Assembly: GCA_016201105.1 (NCBI GenBank)
Contig: JACQDN010000067.1
Span: 19,510-83,509 of the forward strand
Length of the DNA stretch: 64,000 nucleotides
Direction: 5' to 3'
Source: Pseudomonadota bacterium
GTDB lineage: Bacteria; Pseudomonadota; Alphaproteobacteria; Micropepsales; Micropepsaceae
In this document: positions 31,599 through 40,144 of the stretch, piece by piece
Layout of the letters: every line of letters begins with the position of its first letter
How positions within the stretch are numbered: the stretch's first letter is position 1
Position numbers and translations under genes: made by a program
Notes under the pieces: generated by a model
Database searches by the model: none
Seen by the model: only the letters and a program-made list of their open reading frames with translations
Told to the model about the DNA's origin: nothing

Positions 31599-32870
31599 AT
31601 GGGCGCGTTCCAACCTGTACGTGCAACAGTCACACATCGTCATCAATCACGCTGGAGTTTGTGCGCTGCCGTCCTGGCCGCAATGGCCGTGTCAGTCGCG
31701 GCCGGATCGCCGTCCCGTGCGGCGACCCCCGTGCGCGTGCGCACTCACGTTACCGTCAGACAAGTTCAGTCCGACCCGGGTGTTCAACCCTTCTCCCAGT
31801 GGCGAGCCAGATTTGTCACGCTCATGCATCCAAGGCTCAACATCAATACGTTGAGGCTTCAAGCAGCGTCGGGCGCCACGGTTCCGTTCTGGACGTCGCT
31901 CGTAACCTCGCCGGTCGACGGATTGTCCTACACGACATCCATGGTAGGCGCCTCACCGTTCGCGACAACGACGAATACAAATGTCACCTACGCGCCGATC
32001 GTTCTTCGTATCCACTTCGGCCGCAATGTGGTGCTCGATCCCACCCGGCCGGACTGCAGCGATACCGTAGCGATTTCGTCGCGGTTCTTTAGCTCTCCGC
32101 TGTTCCAGCCGTCATCGCTCACGTCCAATGGCGTCTATGTCGGCACTGTCCAGCTGATCAGCGGTTATCAACGGGCGAATTTCTGGACAAGCGTGTCGAG
32201 CAGCGGTTACGGAGTGACACTGGTCGCGTCAGGCGCCCCGATAGTCGTCGATGTCAACGCGCCCCTCGGCTCCAGGGTTTCTTCGATCACCCTGCAATGC
32301 GGCAACTCCGTCAAAACCGTCAAGCTCGGGCAAATCGATATCAATCGATATGACAGCCTGATCCAAAGCGTGATCTCGAGATACTCCAATGCATCGCAAC
32401 TGCCCGTGGTTCTGACCTACAACGTGGTTCAGACAATCAGCGGCTCTTGCTGCGTTCTCGGATATCACAATGCGGTTCCGGTGAGTTCGGGTACCCAGAC
32501 CTATGCGGTAGGCTCTTACATCGATTCCGGGATCTTTTCCGGGGTCGACGATATCGTGGTTTGGTCGCACGAGTTGGCCGAATGGCTGGACGATCCGTTT
32601 GTACAAGCCTCCGTTCCAGGCGGCGGAAACGACGATCTGACACCTGCCTGGGGTCATGTCGGGCAAGTCTCGGGCTGTCAGAACAACCTGGAGAACGCCG
32701 ATCCGCTGAGCGGCACGGAGTTCGCTCTCTCCGGCGCGGGCGGCTTTGTCTACCACTTCCAGGATATTGCCTTTGAGGACTGGTTTTACCGTACGCCGGC
32801 GCAAGGCACTCGGGGCTTGTTCTCGTTCACGGGTGACTTTGCGACGGATGCAGGCGCCGTTTGTCATTGA
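31599..32870 (+). CDS. exported protein with HExxE (metallopeptidase-like) motif
   Basis: A 423-residue protein with a Sec signal (WSLCAAVLAAMAVSVAAGSP) and a mature, Ser/Thr/Val-rich part. DIVVWSHELAEWLDDPF (about residues 322-338) has the HExxE-x2-DDP pattern of a group of secreted proteins that resemble metallopeptidases; the second zinc ligand could be a later His. Cysteines lie in SGSCCVLGYH and at the very end (GAVCH). AAAGGAG precedes the ATG at perfect spacing, which fixes this start. It lies 395 bases after the HExxH gene; the gap shows no clear feature. Enzyme activity is unproven. Confidence 0.7.
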   Translation: MGAFQPVRATVTHRHQSRWSLCAAVLAAMAVSVAAGSPSRAATPVRVRTHVTVRQVQSDPGVQPFSQWRARFVTLMHPRLNINTLRLQAASGATVPFWTSLVTSPVDGLSYTTSMVGASPFATTTNTNVTYAPIVLRIHFGRNVVLDPTRPDCSDTVAISSRFFSSPLFQPSSLTSNGVYVGTVQLISGYQRANFWTSVSSSGYGVTLVASGAPIVVDVNAPLGSRVSSITLQCGNSVKTVKLGQIDINRYDSLIQSVISRYSNASQLPVVLTYNVVQTISGSCCVLGYHNAVPVSSGTQTYAVGSYIDSGIFSGVDDIVVWSHELAEWLDDPFVQASVPGGGNDDLTPAWGHVGQVSGCQNNLENADPLSGTEFALSGAGGFVYHFQDIAFEDWFYRTPAQGTRGLFSFTGDFATDAGAVCH

Positions 32871-32965
32871 CTGGATCAACCAAAAATCCAGCCGGATCGA
32901 GCGCAGGGACGGTTAACCGAAGAGGATGAATTTACAAAGCAGATGCAGTCGAGCATCCTTGTTTG

Positions 32966-34510
32966 ATGCTTGAGATCCGGAGCGGCATTGCTGCACGATC
33001 GCTGTTGGCGCTGGCGGTTGCGCTTCTGGTATTGGGCCAGCGCTCCGCGATCGCACAGGGAAACAGAACGCCTGCGCTGCTGACAGGTGTGTCTGTTGCC
33101 GCCGGGCAAGGGCGCGCAACGCGCGTAATTCTGACATTCAGTCAAGATGTGCCCCAGTACTCGGTTGTCTCAAACGATTCGCAGCACGTCGTCATCGGGT
33201 TCGAAGGCACCGTTCGCGCGCAGCAAGCGGTTGCTCCCATCAACGCGCAGGGGGTTCTCGGATCCATAGAATTCGATCAAAACGCCAAAGTTCTTTCGCT
33301 GTCGTTGATCGGAACCACAACATTTCATGTAGCGGCGATACCGATTAATTCACGTACCTTGAGCCTGTCTTTGACTGCGATCTCAAACGTCAAGGCCTTC
33401 AAGGGATCGGTCACGGAAGCAACGCAGGACGCTGTTCCCGCCCGTGTGGATTGGAAGCGCGGGGGTTTTGAAGTTGTGCTGCTGAAGTATGCTGATGTGA
33501 GCGAGATTGTGGGTATCCTGACGTCGTCGCAGGATGTCAGGCCGAATGACAACTTCAATCCTCAGGAGCCGGCGTTCGGGTCGTCCGGGGTCAACAACTA
33601 CGGCAACACCGGGGTTTCGACGAGTCTGTTTCCGGGCAGCGGAACGCAGACTGCGCCTGCCGAAGAGCAAGCCCTGGGTCAATCGATCAACGAAGACATT
33701 GGCATCGATCGCCGTTTGAACGCGATCATCCTGCACGGATCGGCCGCCCATATTGCGCAGCTGAAGGCGATCATCGCCCAACTCGATGTTCCTGTAACCA
33801 GCGTCGTGCTGGAAACCGTTTTCGTCGAACTGACCGAGACCGGGGCGCACAATGTCGGACTGGATTTCAACAACAGCAATTCGCAGATTGCCGTTGTCAC
33901 CTACGATGCCGGCTCGTTCAATCCCAACAACTTTGGAACGGCTCGCGGCCTGGTCAGTGCGTCGCTGCAAGCCGCCATTTATGCCCAGGTGAAAGAGGGC
34001 CGGGGAAGGATCATCTCCAAGCCGCGGATCGCGGCGCAGAGCGGTTCGTCGGCCAAGATTGTGACGGGTGATGCCTTGCCGATCCTGACGGCCATCACAC
34101 TGTCGGGCGTCAATGGCGTGTCGCAGCAGGTTCAATATGTGAATGTCGGGGTCTCGCTGCAAATCGCCCCGCGCGTCAGCGACAACGGCGATGTTACGTC
34201 CCATATTTTCTGCGAAGTCTCGAGCGTGACCGGCTACAGCCAAGGTTATCCCACGATCAGTCAGCGCGAAGCCTCGACATCGGCCACGGTCAAGGATGGC
34301 GAGTCCTTCATCATCGGGGGGCTAAGCCAGGAGAACAAGCTTTCCAGCAACAACCGGGTGCCGGGTCTGGGAGATATTCCTCTCATCGGCGATCTTTTCG
34401 ATTTCGACTCGGGAACGTCCTCCAAGACCGACCTTTACATCGTCGTCACGCCCCACATCGTGCACGGCCGCGATACCGCAGCCACCGACATAGTCAAAAC
34501 CGTGCCTTGA
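32966..34510 (+). CDS. PilQ/GspD-like secretin
   Basis: A 514-residue exported protein. After a signal (SLLALAVALLVLGQRSAIAQ) comes an AMIN-like domain (about residues 38-130), a secretin N-type region (VVLLKYADVSEIVGIL, RRLNAIILHGSAAHIAQLKAI), and the secretin beta-barrel domain ending with the signature VPGLGDIPLIGDLF (about 467-480). Secretins form outer-membrane gates for type II/IV pilus secretion. It is shorter than PilQ and there are no pilin, ATPase or inner-membrane genes here, so it may be an orphan gate. The preceding gene encodes an exported HExxE protein 95 bases upstream. Confidence 0.82.
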   Translation: MLEIRSGIAARSLLALAVALLVLGQRSAIAQGNRTPALLTGVSVAAGQGRATRVILTFSQDVPQYSVVSNDSQHVVIGFEGTVRAQQAVAPINAQGVLGSIEFDQNAKVLSLSLIGTTTFHVAAIPINSRTLSLSLTAISNVKAFKGSVTEATQDAVPARVDWKRGGFEVVLLKYADVSEIVGILTSSQDVRPNDNFNPQEPAFGSSGVNNYGNTGVSTSLFPGSGTQTAPAEEQALGQSINEDIGIDRRLNAIILHGSAAHIAQLKAIIAQLDVPVTSVVLETVFVELTETGAHNVGLDFNNSNSQIAVVTYDAGSFNPNNFGTARGLVSASLQAAIYAQVKEGRGRIISKPRIAAQSGSSAKIVTGDALPILTAITLSGVNGVSQQVQYVNVGVSLQIAPRVSDNGDVTSHIFCEVSSVTGYSQGYPTISQREASTSATVKDGESFIIGGLSQENKLSSNNRVPGLGDIPLIGDLFDFDSGTSSKTDLYIVVTPHIVHGRDTAATDIVKTVP

Positions 34511-34541
34511 AAACCTCTGCACCGTCGTGGTCACCTGCGGC

Positions 34542-34796
34542 ATGCTTCGAGGGCTGGCGTCGCTCCTCCTTTTCTCTTTGGCGTTGGCCTCCGCTCCCGC
34601 GGCCGCCGATTTGCGCCCGCTTTGTCCTGATCGTCCGGGCAAGGGCACGTCGGCCTGCACCGGCGATGAAGGTTACTTCCAGATCGAGAGCGATGTCTTC
34701 AACGAGACCATCGAGCGCTCCGGCGGCATCAATTTCGGCATCAATGCCGCCACGCCGCGCTCGCAGATCTATGTCGGTGTTTCGTGGAGAGTCTGA
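34542..34796 (+). pseudogene. outer-membrane protein gene that appears internally deleted
   Basis: An 84-residue frame with a Sec signal (GLASLLLFSLALASAPAAA), then DLRPLCPDRPGKGTSACTGD and GYFQIESDVFNETI, and ending FGINAATPRSQIYVGVSWRV. In the outer-membrane transporter-like proteins I recall with this beginning, a beta-barrel of about 200 residues separates these two parts. Here they are joined directly, so the barrel is probably lost by an in-frame deletion. It may still be made as a small exported protein. Confidence is limited because the comparison is from memory. Confidence 0.5.
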
Positions 34797-34800
34797 AGCG

Positions 34801-35199
34801 TTAACGGCACTTCGAGATCGTGAAATCGGCAAGCGCTGCCCGCTTGGCCGTCACGTAATGATATTCGTAACGAAAGCCATCCTCTTTGATGGTGCGGGCG
34901 GTATCGGCGTTGGCGCAGAGGCCGCTTTGAATCCGCTGCTCGATCGCTTGCGCGGAGAGCGTGCCGCGCGTGGTGTCGATGACGTACCAGTAGGTCGTCT
35001 TGCCGGACTCGTATTTCAGATTCACCAGCGTCGTGACGTCGTCGATCTTCAAAGGCAGGCTCTTCTTGGCCTCCGTTTCCGAGGCTTTCAGATCGCGCGC
35101 GAGGTTGGGGCCTGAGAATTCACGGATAAGCAGGCTGCTGCCCGCCACGACGATCAGCACCGCAACAGAGATCAGAATATATTTCCGCGTCTGCGACAT
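34801..35199 (-). CDS. small membrane-anchored hypothetical protein
   Basis: A 132-residue protein with one N-terminal membrane helix (YILISVAVLIVVAGSSLLI, about residues 7-25) and a periplasmic-side domain of mixed strands (TTYWYVIDTTRGTLS, EYHYVTAKRAALADFTIS) with two cysteines that could pair. GAGGGACC precedes the ATG. No family is recognised. Convergent with the deleted outer-membrane gene, 4 bases apart. Confidence 0.7.
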   Translation of the reverse strand: MSQTRKYILISVAVLIVVAGSSLLIREFSGPNLARDLKASETEAKKSLPLKIDDVTTLVNLKYESGKTTYWYVIDTTRGTLSAQAIEQRIQSGLCANADTARTIKEDGFRYEYHYVTAKRAALADFTISKCR

Positions 35200-35272
35200 G
35201 GTCCCTCGCGACGTTTGGTGTTTACGGTGTCATCGTGTTGCCGAATATGACGGAAATTGTTATCGCCGGCGC

Positions 35273-35339
35273 CCGCCTACGCTAAAGCTTCGGCGGGTCA
35301 AGAGATACTCCTTGTCCGCCGAAGCCCTGGCGTAGGCGG
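35273..35339. repeat. Inverted repeat with 24-base arms
   Basis: Left arm 35273-35296 and right arm 35316-35339 pair at 21 of 24 positions around a 19-base loop. Sequences of the type CCGCCTACGC-AAGCTTCGGCGG are frequent intergenic repeats in alphaproteobacteria. It lies upstream of the aldo/keto reductase gene and could also end transcription from the left. Confidence 0.7.
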
Positions 35340-35437
35340 AAGCATTCGCGCCAGCGAATGGGAGGTCAAGGGGATGACAAGTGTATCGTCCGCCGCATTC
35401 GCCGGAACCGCTCCATACAAATAGAAAGGCTTCCATC

Positions 35438-36388
35438 ATGAAATACCGCAAGCTCGGTGCAAGCGATCTCAACGTTTCGGAAATCTCGCTCGGCTCGTGG
35501 CTGACCTACGGTGTGGGTGTCGAGCGCGATCGGGCGGTGGCCTGTGTCAACAAGGCCTTCGATCTCGGCATCAATTTCATCGACACCGCCAACGGTTATG
35601 GCCGTGGTGCGGCGGAGAGCTTTCTGGGCGAGGTGCTGGCCGGACGGCCGCGCCAGTCTTATGTGATGGCGACGAAAGTGTTCTTTCCCATGACCGCGAC
35701 CGACAAAGGCCTGTCGCGTGCACAGATACTTAAGCAGATCGACGCGTCGCTCAAACGCCTACGGCTTGACTATGTCGATCTCTACCAATGCCACCGCTAC
35801 GATACGGAAACACCGATCGAAGAAACTATGCAGGCGCTCAGCGACGTCGTGCGCCAGGGCAAGGCGCGCTACATCGGCTTCAGCGAATGGTCGCCCAAGA
35901 ATATCGAGGACGCCTTCGCGGTGCCGGGGACCGTACCTTTCGTTTCGAGCCAACCGCAATATTCGCTGCTGTGGCGGCGGCCGGAGGAGAAGATCGTTCC
36001 GCTTTGCGCCGCGAAAGGCATTTCGCAGATTGTGTGGTCACCGCTGGCCCAAGGCGTGCTCAGTGGAAAATACCAGCCGGGTGCAAAGGTGCCACAAGAC
36101 ACGCGTGCCGGCAGCGACAGCATGGGCCAGTTCATTCAATCCTGGATGACGCCGCGCGTGCTCGAAGCAGTGCAGAAGCTGAAGCCGCTCGCACAGCAAG
36201 CGGGGTGCACGCTTTCGCAATTCGCGCTCGCCTGGGTGCTGCGTGCGCCGAATGTGACTTCCGCGATCGTTGGCGCGAGCAGGCCGGAGCAACTCGAAGA
36301 AAATGCGCAAGCGTCAGGACTCACAGTGGATCCCGCGCTCTTGCTCCAAGCCGAGGCGATCGTAAAGGGCGTGGAACGCGGCGCTTAA
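35438..36388 (+). CDS. Aldo/keto reductase
   Basis: A 316-residue NADPH-dependent reductase of the TIM-barrel AKR superfamily. The catalytic set is visible: Asp and Tyr in FIDTANGYGRG (about residues 44-54), Lys in MATKVFF (about 76-82) and His in YQCHRYD (about 110-116). The beginning MKYRKLGASDLNVSEISLGS and the ending NVTSAIVGASRPEQL are typical of the YghZ/Kv-beta-like subgroup that reduces small aldehydes. AAAGG precedes the ATG. Transcribed alone as far as can be seen. Confidence 0.85.
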   Translation: MKYRKLGASDLNVSEISLGSWLTYGVGVERDRAVACVNKAFDLGINFIDTANGYGRGAAESFLGEVLAGRPRQSYVMATKVFFPMTATDKGLSRAQILKQIDASLKRLRLDYVDLYQCHRYDTETPIEETMQALSDVVRQGKARYIGFSEWSPKNIEDAFAVPGTVPFVSSQPQYSLLWRRPEEKIVPLCAAKGISQIVWSPLAQGVLSGKYQPGAKVPQDTRAGSDSMGQFIQSWMTPRVLEAVQKLKPLAQQAGCTLSQFALAWVLRAPNVTSAIVGASRPEQLEENAQASGLTVDPALLLQAEAIVKGVERGA

Positions 36389-36486
36389 GCCCGCGATTGG
36401 CGGGCCCGTCGAATTGATGGCATGCTCAAGGATAGTGGCGTGCGACGCCGACGGATTCTTCTTCGGCGTCTTCGAGGGAGATTGCC

Positions 36487-37539
36487 ATGAATTTCGTGTG
36501 GCGAATGGCACGCATTCCGGCACTTGCGGCTTTGATATGTGCGTTGTCGTTCTTTGCGATCGGCACAACCGGCGCCTACGCCCAAGAGAAAAAGACCGAG
36601 CATTGCCGCACGGCGGCCGACGATGCGGAACTCGTCAAACTCGAGACGGAGCTCGAAAATCTGCGTACGCACCGCCAAGTGCTGGAACACCTGAAGCACG
36701 ATGCGGAAGAGGTCCTCAAAATCGCCAAAGACGATGACAAGTATTTCGACGAAAAGCATCCCGATATCGACGGCAAGTGGGCCAAGCACAAGGCCGACCT
36801 ACAAAAGGGGATTGACGATCTGGCTGCCCTGCTGAAGGAAGACGCGGCCAGGACGAGCGAAGTGGAAGCCCGGATCAGGGTGTTGAAGGCCATGAAGCCT
36901 TGTGCGCCCGGCAGCGAAACGCCTCCTCCCGTCGGTCCGTCGACGGCGACGCCGCCCGTGCCAGCGCATCCCTGCCGCACGCCCGAAGACGACAAGAGGA
37001 TCGACGCCCTGAACGTGAAGAAGGCGATCTATCAAAAGGAGTTGAGCCTTGTGAACGGCTGGATCAAGTCGCTGATAAAGAGCTACGTTAAGCTCAAGCA
37101 GAAGGGCGATGCACCCCTCGAGCTGGCGAGCGTGGACAAGCAGCTCACGTCCTTTCAAAATCTGCGCTTCTATCTGGAAGTCGAGATCGGAAATCTTGGC
37201 GCACAGATCAAAGCGTTGCAGGCCCTCAAGCCATGCCCCGAAGAGCCCAAGACCACGCCGCAGCCGACCCCGCAGAGCGGGGAGAAACCTCCCACGGGCG
37301 GCAGCAAGACAACCGCGCCCAAGCATCCCAAGAAGCCGGTGAAACACGGCAAGCGCGCCGTGACGGAAGACAATCCGCTCTACGAAGAGCATTACACGCC
37401 GCCGCCGAGCACCAAGACCAAAACGCACAAGAAGAGCGGCGACGACACCTCCGGCCCGTCGCGCGACGACGCCGACCGGCAGACGGACGAACCGTCAAAC
37501 GACAACGCGAACCAACCGGAGATTCCGATTCCGCACTGA
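36487..37539 (+). CDS. PEIPIPH-family exported protein, member 2
   Basis: A 350-residue protein with a Sec signal (PALAALICALSFFAIGTTGA). Two similar units follow: each opens with CRT (EHCRTAADDAELVKLETEL and HPCRTPEDDKRIDALN), continues as a helical hairpin and closes with KPC (LKAMKPCAP, LQALKPCPEE), so each could be locked by one disulfide. A Pro-rich linker (TTPQPTPQSGEKPP) and basic stretch lead to the family tail VTEDNPLYEEHY, TSGPSRDDAD, TDEPSNDNA and PEIPIPH. GAGGGAG precedes the ATG. The third member follows 137 bases downstream. The family is unknown to me. Confidence 0.78.
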   Translation: MNFVWRMARIPALAALICALSFFAIGTTGAYAQEKKTEHCRTAADDAELVKLETELENLRTHRQVLEHLKHDAEEVLKIAKDDDKYFDEKHPDIDGKWAKHKADLQKGIDDLAALLKEDAARTSEVEARIRVLKAMKPCAPGSETPPPVGPSTATPPVPAHPCRTPEDDKRIDALNVKKAIYQKELSLVNGWIKSLIKSYVKLKQKGDAPLELASVDKQLTSFQNLRFYLEVEIGNLGAQIKALQALKPCPEEPKTTPQPTPQSGEKPPTGGSKTTAPKHPKKPVKHGKRAVTEDNPLYEEHYTPPPSTKTKTHKKSGDDTSGPSRDDADRQTDEPSNDNANQPEIPIPH

Positions 37540-37676
37540 GGTCGAGACCCCACGGTGACACGGCGCTTTCGCTGCCCGCGATTGGCGCCAGCATCAATTT
37601 AGTGCCATGTTGAGGGATTGCGCGTCGTGCTCCGCTCACGGCTTGCCCGCGACGTTGTGTTCGAAGGGGACTTGCT

Positions 37677-38780
37677 ATGGCCATCGCATCGCTCCGTCAC
37701 GCCCATTCTGACGGCCCCGTCAAATCGAATTCTGCGCTCTTCAAGCGAGCGGTGCGCGCGGTCGTATTCGGCGCGCTGGCCAGTGCGTTTTGTTTCTTCT
37801 CTGTTGGAATAACAGACGCGCATGCGCAAGCCGGACAACCCGCCGTCAAATGCCGCACCGCAGCCGACGACGCCGAACTGGCGAAACTGGTGAAGGAGCT
37901 CGACAGCCTGAAGGGCCACAAATGGCGGCTGGAAGCGCTGAAGGCGGAAGCGCAGAAACGGCTCGAAGGCGATAAACAAGACAAAGAATATTTGCCCTGG
38001 CCGCGCAAACAGGAAGATATCGCACAGGCCGATGCGCGCATCGAACAAACGACCAAGGACATCGCCATGCTGGACGCGGCGCTGAAGGAGAACGCGGCAA
38101 GGATGAGCGAAGTGGAAGCAAAGATCGCCGCGCTGAAGGCGCTGCCGCCCTGTCAGGGTCCGTCCGCCGGTCCGGGTCCAGTGCCGCCGCCGGCCGCCAT
38201 CCCTCCGTGCCGAACTGCGGAAGTCGATGCTCAGATCGCCGCATTGAAGGCGAAAAAGGAGCTCTATGAGAGAGAACTGCGGCTCTTGGGACGTACGATA
38301 AAAACTTTAGGCAAGCGCGTCAGCCCTTTACGAGATCCCCGGAATTATAGGCCCGAGGAAGAAAACGGCCTGCGAGCCCTCGACAGGCAGCTTACAGAAT
38401 ATGAAAGGCAACGCACAATTCTGGAGGCGGAGATCGCCGCGCTGGACGCTCAGATCAGAGCGCTGGCGGCGCTCAAGCCCTGTCCCGAAGAACATTGGAC
38501 GACGCCGCAGCCGCCGGGCGTGGAAAAACCTGTCGTTGGCGGCGGCAAGACAACCCCGCCCAAGCATCCCAAGAAGCCGGTGAAACACGGCAAGCGAGCC
38601 GTGACGGAAGACAATCCGCTCTACGAAGAGCACTACACGCCGCCGCCGAGCACCAAGACCAGAACGCACAAGAAGAGCGGCGACGACACCTCCGGCCCGT
38701 CGCGCGACGATGCCGACCGGCAGACCGACGAACCGTCAAACGACAACGCAAACCAACCGGAGATCCCGATTCCGCATTAG
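37677..38780 (+). CDS. PEIPIPH-family exported protein, member 3 (tandem copy)
   Basis: A 367-residue paralog of member 2 with the same plan: signal (AVVFGALASAFCFFSVGITD), unit 1 (KCRTAADDAELAKLVKELDS to LKALPPCQG), unit 2 (PPCRTAEVDAQIAALKAKKE to LAALKPCPEE), Pro/Lys-rich linker, and a tail almost identical to that of member 2 (from PKHPKKPVKHGKRAVTEDNP to PEIPIPH). The linker and tail are nearly the same at DNA level, pointing to recent duplication or conversion, while the units diverge. Short sequences upstream of both starts also match. AAGGGGA precedes the ATG. Confidence 0.78.
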   Translation: MAIASLRHAHSDGPVKSNSALFKRAVRAVVFGALASAFCFFSVGITDAHAQAGQPAVKCRTAADDAELAKLVKELDSLKGHKWRLEALKAEAQKRLEGDKQDKEYLPWPRKQEDIAQADARIEQTTKDIAMLDAALKENAARMSEVEAKIAALKALPPCQGPSAGPGPVPPPAAIPPCRTAEVDAQIAALKAKKELYERELRLLGRTIKTLGKRVSPLRDPRNYRPEEENGLRALDRQLTEYERQRTILEAEIAALDAQIRALAALKPCPEEHWTTPQPPGVEKPVVGGGKTTPPKHPKKPVKHGKRAVTEDNPLYEEHYTPPPSTKTRTHKKSGDDTSGPSRDDADRQTDEPSNDNANQPEIPIPH

Positions 38781-38818
38781 GGAAGGTAGAACGAGTTGAT
38801 TTCTGAGAGGACTTCGCC

Positions 38819-39289
38819 ATGGATTTCGCCGCCGCGGACCTGCATCTGGCCATCGCGCATCATCTGCTGGTCTTCGCGCTGGCCGGCATTCTCGCGTTCG
38901 AGATCGGAGTGATCCGCGCAGGCATGACGGGTAAGGATATCGTGCGCGTGGGCAGGGTGGATTTATGGTACGGCATTCTCGCCGCCGCGATCGTCCTCGT
39001 CGGATTTTCGCGCGCCATATTCGCCGCGAAAGGCTGGGCCTTCTACTCCCACAACATGTTCTTTTGGGCGAAGATCGCCACCTTCGCGGTGATCGGGCTG
39101 TTGTCGATCGCGCCGACGCTGGTGATCTTGCGCTGGCGGCGCGCCCTTAAAGGCAATGACGCGTTTGTGCCTGAGGCAAACCGGATCCGGCGCGCCAGGC
39201 GCTTTCTCTGGCTGGAGATTTTGCTCTTCGCGCTGCTGCCGGCTTTCGCTGCCGCAATGGCGCGCGGCTACGGGATGATGAACCTTTAG
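38819..39289 (+). CDS. DUF2214-family membrane protein
   Basis: A 156-residue protein with four membrane helices (LHLAIAHHLLVFALAGILAFE, LWYGILAAAIVLVGFSRAI, FFWAKIATFAVIGLLSIAPT, LEILLFALLPAFAAAMARGY). The layout and motif around IVRVGRVDLWYGILA match DUF2214, a family of unknown function. GAGAGGA precedes the ATG. It follows member 3 of the PEIPIPH family by 38 bases, so it may be in the same transcript. Confidence 0.8.
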   Translation: MDFAAADLHLAIAHHLLVFALAGILAFEIGVIRAGMTGKDIVRVGRVDLWYGILAAAIVLVGFSRAIFAAKGWAFYSHNMFFWAKIATFAVIGLLSIAPTLVILRWRRALKGNDAFVPEANRIRRARRFLWLEILLFALLPAFAAAMARGYGMMNL

Positions 39290-39298
39290 CGCTTTGTC

Positions 39299-39667
39299 TT
39301 ACCGCTTTGGCGGCCCCGATGTTCCAAGCGAGGCCCGATAGCGCGCCAGAAGCAGTCCCCCGGCAAAAAAGAATGGGAAACAGAACGCGACGATCAAAGG
39401 CGGAACACCGAGTGTCGTCAGGTCTTCGTCACCGACGGTCGCGCCCGCCGCATCGGCACAACGCCATCGCACATTTCTCGACTGAACGGTTCCCACGACG
39501 GTACCGAAGCTCCGCGTCGTCAGCGCGGTGTCGGAGGGACAGAGCACCGGGTCTGCAAGTGTGGCCGCCGTTTCCGGCAGCATCAACGCAGACACCGTTC
39601 CCACCGCGGCCGATGGAATCCAGGCGAAAGCGAAAACCATGAGCGCTATCTTGGGAGTGAGCCGCAT
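39299..39667 (-). CDS. hypothetical two-helix membrane protein
   Basis: A 122-residue protein with an N-terminal helix (KIALMVFAFAWIPSAAVGTV), a periplasmic loop with two cysteines (DPVLCPSDTAL, RWRCADAAG) and a C-terminal helix (LIVAFCFPFFFAGGLLLARY). GAGGCGCACAT precedes the ATG. The family is unrecognised. It is transcribed towards the DUF2214 gene, 9 bases apart, and follows the secreted protein gene at 39698 on the same strand. Confidence 0.65.
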   Translation of the reverse strand: MRLTPKIALMVFAFAWIPSAAVGTVSALMLPETAATLADPVLCPSDTALTTRSFGTVVGTVQSRNVRWRCADAAGATVGDEDLTTLGVPPLIVAFCFPFFFAGGLLLARYRASLGTSGPPKR

Positions 39668-39697
39668 ATGTGCGCCTCAAGACGAAGAGAAATATCC

Positions 39698-40144
39698 TCA
39701 ATGGCCATAGAGCTTTTTCGCGTCTGCCGGACAAAGCGATTGAAATTCGATGTCGGCGACCTTCGTCTTGGTGTAGTCGGCCTTGAACGCAACCGCGGAA
39801 ATCCTGCAGAGGCCGGCTTTTTTTACGTCCGGCACATCGAGATAACCGAAGTCGTTCAGCTTCAGCAGCGCCGTTGCCAATGACGGATCGACAGACTTGA
39901 GCTTGAGTGCAGCAAGCGCGGTCTTGTTGGCACGCGAACAATCGCGCTCCACGCCGGTTTCGATCTGGCGCGCCCGCTCGGGCGCGTTGTCACCCTCTTC
40001 GCCGGCCCAATGCAAGCATGCGGCGATCGCCTTGCGCGCGGTGTCGGCCACAGCCGCGTCGCTCACGACCGGTTTCGCGGGTGCGGCACTCGACGATGCG
40101 CTCGACGCAATCACAAAAGCCACGATAAGCGCGCGCGTGTTCAC
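39698..40144 (-). CDS. hypothetical exported protein
   Basis: A 148-residue protein with a Sec signal (ALIVAFVIASSASSSAAP) and four cysteines (AACLHW, RDCSRA, AGLCRI, QSLCPA) that may form two disulfides. The GTG start overlaps the upstream stop (GTGA), so translation is coupled to the gene at 40141-40644. No family is recognised. Confidence 0.65.
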   Translation of the reverse strand: MNTRALIVAFVIASSASSSAAPAKPVVSDAAVADTARKAIAACLHWAGEEGDNAPERARQIETGVERDCSRANKTALAALKLKSVDPSLATALLKLNDFGYLDVPDVKKAGLCRISAVAFKADYTKTKVADIEFQSLCPADAKKLYGH

